In this document: piece after piece, positions 28,501 through 35,875 of the stretch
Layout of the letters: each line of letters opens with the position of its first letter
Numbering within the stretch: the stretch's first letter is position 1
NCBI GenBank assembly: GCA_049516395.1
Contig: JBEKTD010000010.1
Span: forward strand, 1 to 64,000
Direction of reading: 5' to 3'
From: Fen-1362 sp049516395
GTDB lineage: Bacteria; Planctomycetota; Phycisphaerae; Sedimentisphaerales; Anaerobacaceae
DNA length: 64,000 nucleotides
Translations under genes and position numbers: made by a program
Notes under the pieces: generated by a model
Seen by the model: the letters and a program-made list of their open reading frames with translations, nothing else
What the model was told of the DNA's origin: nothing
The model's database searches: none

Positions 28501-29698
28501 GCTTGCTAAAGGGACAGCTCCAGAAATCGAGGAGGCAACAGGTATCCTTCAGTCCATAACCGAAAGGCAGCCGGAGGTTGGAGATGCCTGGGTGCTTCTG
28601 GCACAGATTGCTTTGCAGGACGGAAAACCAGCAAAGGCGATTGACATTGCTTTGCGTGGTCTTGTCCACAGGCCTAATGACAGAACCCTGCTGTTGTTGA
28701 AGGCGAGGGGGGAGGCGGCAAGGTCTCCGGCTCTGGCGCTGCCGACTATGAGGGCTTTGTGGGAACTTGACCCGAACAACGCAGACGCGACAATTTCTCT
28801 GGCTGAGGCATACGTGGCCGCAGGCGAGTATGGGGAAGCAGTAAATCTTCTCAGAAAACAGCCGGTTTCTGCAGACGCTTTGCAACAGCGCAGGATTAAG
28901 TTGGCTCTTGCCATGGCGATGTACAAGAACGGCGGTAAGACCGAGTCAGAGGAAATACTCCGAGTGTTGTACGAGTCAGAACCGAACGACCCCAGTCCGT
29001 TGTTGGCAAAAATCAGACTGCTGCGGGACGACAAACTGTGGGACCAGTTGCGAGAGAAGGTTACCGCCTGGTGCGAAGAGCATTTCAATGAGACAAGAAC
29101 AACTGTCTTTATCGCCGACGAGCTCGCGGGAGTCAAAGACGGCGAAGGTAAACAGATAGCCGAGGAATTATTGCGATGCGTTCTGAAACGAGATGCGAAT
29201 TCTGCTGTGGTAATGACGCGGCTTGGTATGTTACTGCAGACGTCCGGGCGCTCGGCAGAAGCGGCAAAACTGTACGAGCGGGTTCTTGAACTGCAGGCCG
29301 ATAATCTGGTCGTCGTCAATAATCTTGCGTGGATTCTTTGTGAGGAGCAGGGGCGTCCCAAGGAGGCGATAGAGCTTGCTGAACGCGGCCTGGCGAAGGC
29401 GCCTGACTACGTTGATTTGATTGACACTCGTGGTATGGCATACTATCGGCTGAGGCAGTACGACAAAGCGGTGCAGGATTTCAACAAGTGCGTCCGCTTA
29501 TATCCGAGCCGGGCGCTGGCTATAGTCACTTCATATTTTCATTTGGGAAGGTGTTTGGCAGACCTTGGAGAAAAAGCTCAGGCAATTGAGCAATTGAACA
29601 AGGCCCTTGAGTTAAACAAAGAGTTTGGTGGCCTGGGCAGCGATGATATCGCCGAGGCACATCGGTTGCTGGTGCAATTATCAGGTGGAGGAAATTAA
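25526..29698 (+). CDS. Giant TPR-repeat protein of PEP-CTERM/EPS systems (PrsT-like)
   Basis: The 1390-residue protein has one N-terminal membrane anchor (about residues 9-27) and then almost nothing but tetratricopeptide repeats. Clear units recur about every 34 residues, for example AIAAYRNVLRLDPSNLKAA, AREDFERAVTMEPNNADAW and AVQDFNKCVRLYPSRALA. A large TPR protein of this kind (PrsT) is a regular partner of exosortase/EPS loci, although that version is a lipoprotein and this one has no lipobox. It likely acts as a periplasmic scaffold. ATG 25526 is preceded by AAAAGGAG. The gene overlaps nothing and is followed two bases later by the LuxR-type gene. Confidence 0.85.
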   Translation: MARRYFNWKLAIVLLIGFVVLGTTAFGLRKWQRSRRVEQGLVLGNKAYDEHRWEEAANQLGRYLGVMQDDVPTLLKYAESQLNIRPLKQSNVQQAIAAYRNVLRLDPSNLKAAKPLSEMYLNIGMPGEAELVVTRALQAGESIELRKVLAIALANQRKFTEAAKELKSIIEKNPEQVSAYEVLGQLVEQRPEDFTEDPNFWFDQAVKTNPSSAEAYIARGAYFLRQGNKNDAMADLGQAEQKDLSDSTTRLRLAEGLINADAADRAKKQLEIVHTSEPNNQLLWQLWAQLALKSDSNDMMLKVADTGLKELSSQPWDFMPDAAELFIRCGQLERAGECISMMRQKNVAPSTTAFLEGLLAESQGRGYEAVKYWRQAIQLGAKSARARIALANTLWRLGDRQSGINQLRTIVSEQPNLFSGRMTLARMLAETGRWADVAEQTRMARQIAPHSGDAVLLDIQARMQVLAGSKTDKESPSYRDIEATLDNLDKATNGALEVKLLQFRLALQRDNLSEAEKLIADLKKSHPAELKVTLAEADLLVAQNKTDDAIAKLREAIGTSPQSTAVLRYLVVLLAAKGDHQECETLIKNALASGGQPPAKREMGLLLSDVYSRWNEDGKRYSLLNSLAEELQDDILVQRELLTCEEVLKDSSRAQHVVDRIKSIEGDDGWQWRYEQAKIWFAQEDFKSRYPQIVSLLQKNLLANPDDQTSRMLLAAAYEKGDDQRLAISTYTEAINRSPKDIRIIVPAVAALYRAGEYARAEEILKRAAEEKLYHPELERLEVQGALGRGDLGSANDFLEKMLVRDPNNRSVCLSLALLKIRQDKLTEADKLVGKLRTEEPNSLPIAATQVELDIRRGKSDDALHVCDEMVNKLHTASAILFRGRTYAVLKQADKAREDFERAVTMEPNNADAWVAKSIFHHSLGESDKAISDIRHALSVIPDNLQIQKTAVSIYLASDNNALRQEGESILQKAMDSNPEDTELRLRKAQLLLAKGTAPEIEEATGILQSITERQPEVGDAWVLLAQIALQDGKPAKAIDIALRGLVHRPNDRTLLLLKARGEAARSPALALPTMRALWELDPNNADATISLAEAYVAAGEYGEAVNLLRKQPVSADALQQRRIKLALAMAMYKNGGKTESEEILRVLYESEPNDPSPLLAKIRLLRDDKLWDQLREKVTAWCEEHFNETRTTVFIADELAGVKDGEGKQIAEELLRCVLKRDANSAVVMTRLGMLLQTSGRSAEAAKLYERVLELQADNLVVVNNLAWILCEEQGRPKEAIELAERGLAKAPDYVDLIDTRGMAYYRLRQYDKAVQDFNKCVRLYPSRALAIVTSYFHLGRCLADLGEKAQAIEQLNKALELNKEFGGLGSDDIAEAHRLLVQLSGGGN

Positions 29699-29699
29699 T

Positions 29700-30113
29700 A
29701 TGTTGGAATCATCACAACCAAGAAGAAAAGTCGGCGGCACTGATAACGGGGCGGACGAGTCACTGTATAAGCGGCCTGATGTAAGTTTGCTTGATGATAG
29801 ACAGTGGCTCTATGTGCAGCACCGCTATCGCTTAAGCCCGCGTGAGCTACAGGTGGCTAAACACGTATGCCAGGGGTTTGCCAACGAAGAGGTAGCAACG
29901 TGCCTGAGGATAAGGGCCGGCACCGTGAAAACACACTTGCGCAACATTTACCGGAGAATCCACGTCACCAACAAAATAGAGATGCTGTTGACCTTTGTTG
30001 AACAGGTAACCAGTTCCTGTAGTAAACCCGGGACCGTCGGCTGCGGAATGACTATTGTTAATATGAGACAGCAGGCAAAACCGGCTACAGGGGCATCTGA
30101 TGAGACACATTAA
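29700..30113 (+). CDS. LuxR-type HTH transcriptional regulator
   Basis: The 137-residue protein contains a LuxR/FixJ helix-turn-helix at about residues 43-100 (LSPRELQVAKHVCQGFANEE, VATCLRIRAGTVKTHLRNIY). It has no receiver or ligand domain ahead of it, only about 40 polar residues, so input is unknown. ATG 29700 follows GGTGGAGG and starts one base after the TPR stop, so it belongs to the EPS operon. The first regulatory region downstream (30343-30399) has a duplicated operator-like repeat, which makes this protein a natural candidate regulator of the tail-bearing surface proteins. Confidence 0.85.
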   Translation: MLESSQPRRKVGGTDNGADESLYKRPDVSLLDDRQWLYVQHRYRLSPRELQVAKHVCQGFANEEVATCLRIRAGTVKTHLRNIYRRIHVTNKIEMLLTFVEQVTSSCSKPGTVGCGMTIVNMRQQAKPATGASDETH

Positions 30114-30342
30114 AGAACACAAGCAAACAGGATATTAATCCTGAACATATACCTGCCATAAGTTTCATTTCCTTTTTCCCGCCTCCGACTAAGGTATTCC
30201 AGCAATTTTGTCACAAAGAGCATTACCATTTTCAGGTTAACCCAAAAGAGTTACATGCTCGTTTTTAAGCTAAAATCAAGGGGTGGAATATACCAATTAG
30301 GGTTTCCCCACAAGTATTTCTCAGTATTTTCGGACTTTTCTG
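30114..30342. other. Intergenic region without a gene
   Basis: This AT-rich stretch separates the EPS operon from the surface-protein genes. I see no gene and no convincing terminator hairpin in it. Confidence 0.5.
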
Positions 30343-30371
30343 TTGACTAAATGCTTACGGTAGATTCTAAT
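30343..30371 (+). promoter_or_regulatory. Sigma-70-type promoter of the surface-protein cluster
   Basis: TTGACT at 30343-30348 (5/6) and TCTAAT at 30366-30371 (5/6) are spaced by exactly 17 bases. It faces the unknown exported protein at 30473 and the three tail-bearing genes. The -10 box lies inside the first copy of the 16-bp direct repeat. Confidence 0.6.
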
Positions 30372-30399
30372 ATACCTATGGCGGATTCTAATATACCTA
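30363..30399 (+). repeat. Two 16-bp direct repeats 21 bp apart (operator-like)
   Basis: GATTCTAATATACCTA occurs at 30363-30378 and again at 30384-30399 without mismatch. The 21-bp period equals about two helical turns, so a protein bound to both copies would sit on the same DNA face. The first copy covers the -10 box. A short GGGGA/TCCCC inverted repeat follows at about 30414-30427. Confidence 0.7.
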
Positions 30400-30472
30400 G
30401 TGTATTTGGGTTCGGGGAGGGATCCCCAATAGTATAACGCCTCGTTAGTTTTAGTTTGGAGAAGAGAAGAAC

Positions 30473-31294
30473 TTGTTGAGCAGACGGGAGAAAATCTTTA
30501 CTGCGTTGGTTCTGCTGTTTGCAGCTTCTGCTGCAATCGCATCTCCTACTATCATTTCGGATAGTCCTGCTCGAATTATACCCTCTTCGACCGACCACGC
30601 CGCAGGTGTTGTCACTTGTGACCCCCGCTCTAATGCGGTCTGCGGCCAGATAAGTGAATTTGCCGGGGCTATTTTCCGGCCGCCGTCCGGCAGCCAGATA
30701 ACGGTGACATCAGGGGACCAGCGTTGCCTGCCCGCGTTGCCGTCGGCGATAGCAATGGTTCTGACGGGATTCATATGTATCTCTTTGATTCAGGACCGCA
30801 GGGCCTGGCTGGCTGTCCTGGCGGGGCTGCTGTGGGTGGGCCAGACAGGTATTTGGGCCTTGCCCGAACTGACCTCACGTCTGAGCCGAAGAGTCCACAG
30901 CGGCCAACAAGTTAACACGGCACTTGCTGCCCCGTATCCTCTCGGAGGCGGGTATTATCCGGATAGTTACAGTGAAGAGACCCGATATGCAGGTCTTTTG
31001 CACCACCTTGCCGGCATACCTCGAGACATCAGCGCCTTCACAAATAATCGCACGGTACTTATCAGGCATTTTTCCGGCGTGGCCGGTAAAGATACGCGAG
31101 CATTGCATCACGCGATTCTCGAATTGCAGCTTGCCTTAAGCCAGCTATCTAACTGTTTGGTTTCCGGAATCAGGCAGTTCGTCTGTTTCAAACCAGCATT
31201 CATTTCTTTCTGCCAATTACCGCGTGGCCCTCCTATATCCGCAGAGAAACTTTTTGGAAAACCCGCAGGAGTGTCATCGCGAAACACTTCTTAA
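30473..31294 (+). CDS. Exported or membrane protein of unknown function
   Basis: I do not recognise this 273-residue protein. It has a signal peptide (residues 1-23, FAASAAIASP) and two hydrophobic segments near residues 90-107 and 113-130. The first is preceded by ALPSA and followed by QDRR, which is reminiscent of a sorting-tail layout (Pro, membrane helix, Arg) but lies in mid-protein. The C-terminal half is polar, with His- and Leu-rich stretches and no tail. The start is a TTG (30473 or 30476) after GGAG; no ATG is available upstream. It is first in line after the promoter and precedes the sorting-tail genes, so it may belong to the same system. Confidence 0.55.
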   Translation: MLSRREKIFTALVLLFAASAAIASPTIISDSPARIIPSSTDHAAGVVTCDPRSNAVCGQISEFAGAIFRPPSGSQITVTSGDQRCLPALPSAIAMVLTGFICISLIQDRRAWLAVLAGLLWVGQTGIWALPELTSRLSRRVHSGQQVNTALAAPYPLGGGYYPDSYSEETRYAGLLHHLAGIPRDISAFTNNRTVLIRHFSGVAGKDTRALHHAILELQLALSQLSNCLVSGIRQFVCFKPAFISFCQLPRGPPISAEKLFGKPAGVSSRNTS

Positions 31295-31319
31295 GGTTTG
31301 AATCGTTTTAATAAGGAAT

Positions 31320-31335
31320 CCGGCATTTTTGCCGG
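31320..31335 (+). promoter_or_regulatory. Hairpin in the 5' region of the first tail-bearing gene
   Basis: CCGGCA pairs with TGCCGG around a TTTT loop, 23 bases before the ATG at 31359. There is no T run behind it on the plus strand, so it looks more like an mRNA 5' structure than a terminator. Confidence 0.4.
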
Positions 31336-31358
31336 GAAAAATAGAAAGGATTATAAAA

Positions 31359-31997
31359 ATGAAAAAGTTAATGTTAATAACAGCTTTGCTGGCGCTAATG
31401 GCAACACCCGCGCTGGCTGTGCCGACTATCAACTTTGCGCAATCCACAGGCAGCTTTGATTATTCTGTGTTGACACATACATTTACATTTAATCCAGTAA
31501 TCGATATCACACTGGGTCTTGGCAGCAGTAGTGATCCCTTGGCGGGAAGTTCGGGCGCTTATATTCTTATCCCGAAATTAACTGTCTCTGGCGCTACTGT
31601 GTCGCCGTCAAGCTCCACTACAATCACGATTACTGATGGAACAACCGATTTCTTGACGGGTACTCTTGGTACCGGTAACCTTGTTGACGGTGGGCAAGGT
31701 GTACTACTTTACACTGCCACACTTAAGGATATTACATTGGTCAGTGTCACCCAAACTATTCCACCCTCGCCTGCCCTGACGGCGATACAGAATATGCTGA
31801 ATGCCGGCGGAAAATCACTCAATCTGGCCATCACCCTTTCCGATACAACCGGTGGGACTATTTTGGTAGATGGTACGACAGACGGTTCCGTTAGTGGTAC
31901 CATTAATACTAATCCAGTTCCTGCACCCGGTGCAATTCTGCTGGGCAGCATTGGTGTAGGTTTTGTCGGCTGGTTGCGAAGGAGAAGAACACTGTAA
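31359..31997 (+). CDS. PEP-CTERM-like sorted surface protein 1
   Basis: This 212-residue protein has a signal peptide (KKLMLITALLALMATPALA) and a C-terminal tail PVPAPGAILLGSIGVGFVGW followed by LRRRRTL. The tail has the three parts of a PEP-CTERM sorting signal: a Pro-containing motif, a membrane helix and an Arg cluster. The Glu of the classical motif is missing. The core is Thr/Ser-rich, beta-sheet-like and of unknown function. The exosortase at 19442 is the likely processing enzyme. ATG 31359 follows AGAAAGG. The signal peptide, tail and 3' flank are nearly the same DNA as in the next gene while the cores differ. Confidence 0.82.
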   Translation: MKKLMLITALLALMATPALAVPTINFAQSTGSFDYSVLTHTFTFNPVIDITLGLGSSSDPLAGSSGAYILIPKLTVSGATVSPSSSTTITITDGTTDFLTGTLGTGNLVDGGQGVLLYTATLKDITLVSVTQTIPPSPALTAIQNMLNAGGKSLNLAITLSDTTGGTILVDGTTDGSVSGTINTNPVPAPGAILLGSIGVGFVGWLRRRRTL

Positions 31998-32036
31998 GGA
32001 ATTACCTTGATGATTTTTTTGAGAAGAAAGATGATT

Positions 32037-32687
32037 ATGAAAAAGTTAATTTTAATAATGGCTTTGCTGGCGCTAATGGCAACACCCGCGCTGGCGGCCC
32101 CAACTATCAACATCGGTGACCAAAGTCTCGGATACTGGAAGCAGGGCGACCCCGGCACTACATATCAAGTCTGGGATTTCACGCCAGCTTCCCAGAATCC
32201 AAATAATTCTATCCAGTTCTACCCTGAGCAAGAATACAATCTCAAGGACCCGGGCAAGATGGTTATCGCACAGACATTTCCTGGTACCTGGGATGGAAGC
32301 AGCGCTCTCGTAGACACAGGCAACCTGATTATTGTAAAGTTGTCAATCAATAACTATGCCGGCAACCCCGTTAAGTATCTCTGGGTTGACTTAGGGCTAA
32401 CAGGTGGCAGCGTAGAAGATGCTACAGCGGCAGGAACCGCTCCCACAGTCGACGTTACATCCAGGCCCCTCCCCGGATCTGCACCTAATGGAATAGGAAC
32501 TAGTTTCGGCTTTATGTTCAAGCCAAATCCGGACTTAGAAACAGTAACAATCACTATAGATGGTGGATCACTGGACTGGGTTCACGTCGATACCATCTGC
32601 ACCACCATCCCTGCTCCGGGAGCAATTTTGCTGGGCAGCATTGGCGTAGGCCTTGTCGGCTGGTTGCGAAGGAGAAGAACACTGTAA
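32037..32687 (+). CDS. PEP-CTERM-like sorted surface protein 2
   Basis: The 216-residue product has almost the same signal peptide as protein 1 (KKLILIMALLALMATPALA) and the tail IPAPGAILLGSIGVGLVGW plus LRRRRTL. The core, for example GYWKQGDPGTTYQVWDFTP and NNYAGNPVKYLWVDLGL, has no similarity to protein 1 that I can see and its function is unknown. I start at ATG 32037, with AGAAAG about 6 bases upstream; ATG 32031 is also possible. It lies 39 bases after gene 1. Confidence 0.82.
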   Translation: MKKLILIMALLALMATPALAAPTINIGDQSLGYWKQGDPGTTYQVWDFTPASQNPNNSIQFYPEQEYNLKDPGKMVIAQTFPGTWDGSSALVDTGNLIIVKLSINNYAGNPVKYLWVDLGLTGGSVEDATAAGTAPTVDVTSRPLPGSAPNGIGTSFGFMFKPNPDLETVTITIDGGSLDWVHVDTICTTIPAPGAILLGSIGVGLVGWLRRRRTL

Positions 32688-32780
32688 GGAATTACTTTGA
32701 TGAATTTTTAAGCTTGAAGGATAGCAGGAAGGACGTAACAAGCGTCCTTTCTGTTCCCTGCGAGCCAGAAGAAGAAAAAT

Positions 32781-33653
32781 ATGAAAAGATTAACAATAAT
32801 TTGTTTAGTAGCAGGTTTTGCGATGGCCGTGCTTCTTTACGGCTCATCCACAGTATTAGCTTCACCAACTCAACTGGGTTCGGCTCAGAACTTCGCGGTA
32901 CTGGGTGCCACGACGGTGACAAACACCGGCCCGACCACCATCTACGGAGATTTGGGGCTTTACTCGGGTACTTCGATCACTGGCTTTCCTCCGGGGAGCG
33001 TCTTACTTCCAGGCACGACCCACGCAACTGATGGGGTTGCGCAGCAGGCTCAGTTTGATGCCGGCGGTGCGTACAAGTACCTGGGAGGCCTGCCGGGCGG
33101 CACCGACTTGAGTGGTACGGATCTGGGTGACTACCATGCTGGTGACCTGGGGGCGCTGACCCCGGGCATCTATAAATTTACCTCGTCGGCTGCGATTACA
33201 GGAACGCTCACTCTTGACTTCTCAAGCAACCCCGGTGGGATGTTCGTTTTTCAGATAGGCAGCACGCTCGATACTGCAGCAAACAACTCGGTTGTTAACG
33301 TGATCGGTGGGGGTCCACTTAGCGGCGTGTATTGGGTGGTCGGCAGCTCCGCGACTCTCGGTACATACAGTACGTTCGCAGGAAATATTCTCGCGGAACA
33401 TGACATCTCCATCAAAACCGGCGCAGACATTCTGTGCGGTAGAGCCATCGCGCTAACCGGGGCAGTGTCGTTGGATACCGATGAAATCTCCAACGATAAC
33501 ACCGCCCAGGACTTCGGCAGCGGTCGCTCCGACTTCGGCAGCTACGGCTTCAGCGGCGGCAGCACCGCTGTCGTTCCGGTGCCTGGCGCTATTCTGCTGG
33601 GCAGCATCGGTGTAGGTCTTGTCGGCTGGCTTAAAAGACGCAGGACTTTGTGA
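32781..33653 (+). CDS. DUF3494 ice-binding-type protein with PEP-CTERM-like tail
   Basis: The 290-residue protein has a signal peptide (about residues 1-27) and a DUF3494 beta-solenoid: LGSAQNFAVLGATTVTNTGP, GDLGLYSGTSITGFPPG, LTPGIYKFTSSA, FVFQIGSTLDTA and VYWVVGSSATLGTYS are the hallmarks of bacterial ice-binding or adhesin-like proteins. It ends with PVPGAILLGSIGVGLVGW and LKRRRTL, the same sorting tail as the two genes before it. Family members bind ice crystals or serve as adhesins; which applies here is not visible. A strong terminator follows the stop. Confidence 0.9.
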   Translation: MKRLTIICLVAGFAMAVLLYGSSTVLASPTQLGSAQNFAVLGATTVTNTGPTTIYGDLGLYSGTSITGFPPGSVLLPGTTHATDGVAQQAQFDAGGAYKYLGGLPGGTDLSGTDLGDYHAGDLGALTPGIYKFTSSAAITGTLTLDFSSNPGGMFVFQIGSTLDTAANNSVVNVIGGGPLSGVYWVVGSSATLGTYSTFAGNILAEHDISIKTGADILCGRAIALTGAVSLDTDEISNDNTAQDFGSGRSDFGSYGFSGGSTAVVPVPGAILLGSIGVGLVGWLKRRRTL

Positions 33654-33680
33654 ACTTTTGGAGTTGTGATGTAAAGTAAA

Positions 33681-33715
33681 GGGGCTGGGAATTATGACCC
33701 AGCCCCGTTTTTTTT
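33681..33715 (+). terminator. Strong intrinsic terminator
   Basis: GGGGCTGGG (33681-33689) pairs with CCCAGCCCC (33698-33706) and is followed by eight T residues at 33708-33715. It ends the surface-protein transcript. Confidence 0.9.
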
Positions 33716-33723
33716 GCGCAGGT

Positions 33724-34020
33724 TTAGGCGATATTACCGTTTTTGCTCGCCTGAGACGTCCCGCCGTAGGCGCCCATATTGATTCGTTTGCCGTTAGGCC
33801 AAGGTTCTGCCGTCCTTTGGGTCGAGGTTGTAGTTGCCAGTGCCGGTGTCAATTCCCGGCTGGAGGATTATTACGTCGCCGTGGTTTGCGTCGTTTACGG
33901 CGTCCTGAATCGTGGATATTCCCCTCTGCTGTTGGCGTCGACATAAATAATGGTGGCGTCCGAGACCGAAACGGCAAGGCAGACAACCATTGCTGTTATT
34001 AAAACTTTATGCTTATACGT
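33724..34020 (-). pseudogene. Collapsed right-handed beta-helix surface-protein gene
   Basis: Three minus-strand frames together read like the two ends of a planctomycete beta-helix protein. The first part has KHKVLITAMVVCLAVSVSDA and IIYVDANSRG. After a frame change comes STIQDAVNDANHGDVIILQP. After another comes NGKRINMGAYGGTSQAS, the typical closing motif of these proteins, before a stop at 33724-33726. The normally several-hundred-residue middle is gone. Where the start is expected, behind AGAAGGAG, the codon is ACG (34018-34020), as if ATG had mutated. I read this as a decayed paralogue of the protein at 1-1838. Confidence 0.65.
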
Positions 34021-34048
34021 GTCCTCACTCCTTCTTTTAGGCCGGGGG

Positions 34049-34864
34049 TCAGAAACCAACAGTGGGGTTTCGCCAGCTCCCAATACCATCCCACCAGTTT
34101 GAGATGTGGTCAGTAATAGTCAGGTTCTGATATTTCTCCTTATACAATTCCAGCGCCATGCCGTGAAGCCGGCGCATACATTCGAGTCCTCCAATTTGCC
34201 ATGCGCGAACGCCTATACCCACTGCCTGACGTTCGGCTTGTGCAAAATTTGCCCTGTTCGCAGTCAGAAGCGCTGTGAGCTTTTCGGCATCAGGCGTCAG
34301 AAGCACCTGCCAGCGACGCCGGTCCTGCTCCTGTTGTGCAAACAGCCGGCTAAGTAATTCCTCACGATTGCGCCTTCGTTCCTCCAGCTTGCGTTTGCCT
34401 TCGGCCAGGCGCTGGAGCCGGTGCTCTCGACTCGTGGGTGCAAGCGTCTCCAACATTGAGGCCAGAGGGTCTATGATAACCCACGTCAGGAACGTCACTG
34501 CCAACGTTCCAAGAGCAATACCCGAAAGGAACTGTGTGATTCTCGTCTCGCCGGCCATTGCGACGGCGCCAGTCAAAACACCCAGTAAAGGCACCGAGAC
34601 GTAAAAAGCTAGGTAGGGGCCTGAGCTGGTAAGAGGGTGCTCAACAGTCGTTTTTTTGCCTGTGGTGGTTGCGCCGAATATAGCGAACAGATAAAAGCTG
34701 ATTAACAGAAATATCAATAATGCCGATTGCCCGGATAGAGAAAATATGAGCCACCAGTTAAACCCTGCCTGGCGCATTATCAGCATCGAGAGATAACCCA
34801 GGCACACCACAAACCATATGGTGCCCGCAAGGTGAACCATTTTCAGCGTACGGCGTACATACAT
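34049..34864 (-). CDS. Four-helix membrane protein with coiled-coil tail, unknown function
   Basis: The 271-residue protein has four predicted membrane helices within residues 9-150, then a charged Arg/Glu-rich helical region at about 155-200 (RLAEGKRKLEERRRNREELL) that should be a cytoplasmic coiled coil, and a C-terminal Trp-rich end (NWWDGIGSW). I do not recognise a family. It lies just upstream of the collapsed pseudogene on the same strand and after the Wza-like gene. Confidence 0.65.
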   Translation of the reverse strand: MYVRRTLKMVHLAGTIWFVVCLGYLSMLIMRQAGFNWWLIFSLSGQSALLIFLLISFYLFAIFGATTTGKKTTVEHPLTSSGPYLAFYVSVPLLGVLTGAVAMAGETRITQFLSGIALGTLAVTFLTWVIIDPLASMLETLAPTSREHRLQRLAEGKRKLEERRRNREELLSRLFAQQEQDRRRWQVLLTPDAEKLTALLTANRANFAQAERQAVGIGVRAWQIGGLECMRRLHGMALELYKEKYQNLTITDHISNWWDGIGSWRNPTVGF

Positions 34865-34935
34865 AAGTATGTTTCTCTTGCAATCTTAGACTAATTTATC
34901 AAATTATCATATTTCAAGTCTGCCAACATAAGAGA

Positions 34936-35697
34936 TTAAGGTCCACTTTGTGTTGTAGATGGACCAACCACTGCTCTTTGTACGACAGTAATAGTAGTGG
35001 CAGTGCTGGTGATTGGGGCCAAGATTTCTTGTACCGTTTTTCCTACAGAAGCCATTATGGTTGGTGGTACATATATTATATCACCTTCCTGCAGCAGAAC
35101 GTTCTTGCCAAGCTCGCCGTGCGCTGCCATCCTGTCAAAGTCCACTTCAAATATCTTTGCCTTCACCTTTTCATCCCCTGAGGGTCTTATTACCTGGATT
35201 CTTCCCAGCCACGCCATCGGGTTGGGCCGTGCATCGGAAATAGCCGACATCACGCTGTCTCGCCCAGTGTAAACTTTAGACCCGGGCTGATCGACCTGGC
35301 CGAGAACATAAAACACCTTGCTTTTGAAGGCAACGACGCGAACCTCGATGGGTTGGTCGCCGACGAGTGCATAAAGCGTTGAAGCTTTCTGCTTGATAAT
35401 GTCGGCAACTTCCTCCGGCGTTTTCCCTGCTGCCTGGAACTCGCCAAGTATCTCAAAGCTGAGTTTGCCGTCGGGCCGAATCTGCATACGCTGTAAATTT
35501 AACTCGGGGATTCTGGCGCAGTGCACTTCAACCTCATCCGGAGGTTGAAGAATATACTTTTCTGTGGTGACATCGGTCTGGTAGGGTTTCAAAAAGGCCT
35601 GTATATCTTGTGGATTCGATGAAAAACAGCCCGTAATAAAAAAAACAGTTGTCGAGAGCAGAAATGCGCGTACAATCCTGATTTGTAAAGATGGCAT
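34936..35697 (-). CDS. Wza-type polysaccharide export lipoprotein
   Basis: The 253-residue product starts with a signal peptide ending in a lipobox-like FFITGC, so it is probably an outer-membrane lipoprotein. It has a polysaccharide-export domain (YILQPPDEVEVHCARIPELN, QIRPDGKLSF, EILGEFQAAGKTPEEV) and one SLBB-like domain (VFYVLGQVDQPGSKVYTGRD, LLQEGDIIYVPPT). It is shorter than E. coli Wza and lacks the extra SLBB and amphipathic C-terminal helix. It would complete the export route with the Wzc-type kinase, though it is encoded convergently. The ATG at 35697 has AAAGGAG nine bases upstream; the longer frame to 35778 lacks one. Confidence 0.88.
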   Translation of the reverse strand: MPSLQIRIVRAFLLSTTVFFITGCFSSNPQDIQAFLKPYQTDVTTEKYILQPPDEVEVHCARIPELNLQRMQIRPDGKLSFEILGEFQAAGKTPEEVADIIKQKASTLYALVGDQPIEVRVVAFKSKVFYVLGQVDQPGSKVYTGRDSVMSAISDARPNPMAWLGRIQVIRPSGDEKVKAKIFEVDFDRMAAHGELGKNVLLQEGDIIYVPPTIMASVGKTVQEILAPITSTATTITVVQRAVVGPSTTQSGP

Positions 35698-35875
35698 TTT
35701 ATTGGCTCCTTTCTCTTTTGTTATGTAATCCGTTGTTTTCACAAAGCCTATAATTATTGGCGCAGCACTCTCCTTCATTAAACCCTTATTATATCAATTG
35801 CTACGGCTTATGTCAAATTATTTATGAGATTTCTGGGATGGAAACGGAACCAATTTATATGCTGCTTGAAGCAAA

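Noticed and set aside
33694..34002. 102-residue plus-strand ORF after the terminator
   Set aside because: It starts inside the terminator hairpin, is Arg/Cys-rich and antisense to the beta-helix pseudogene.
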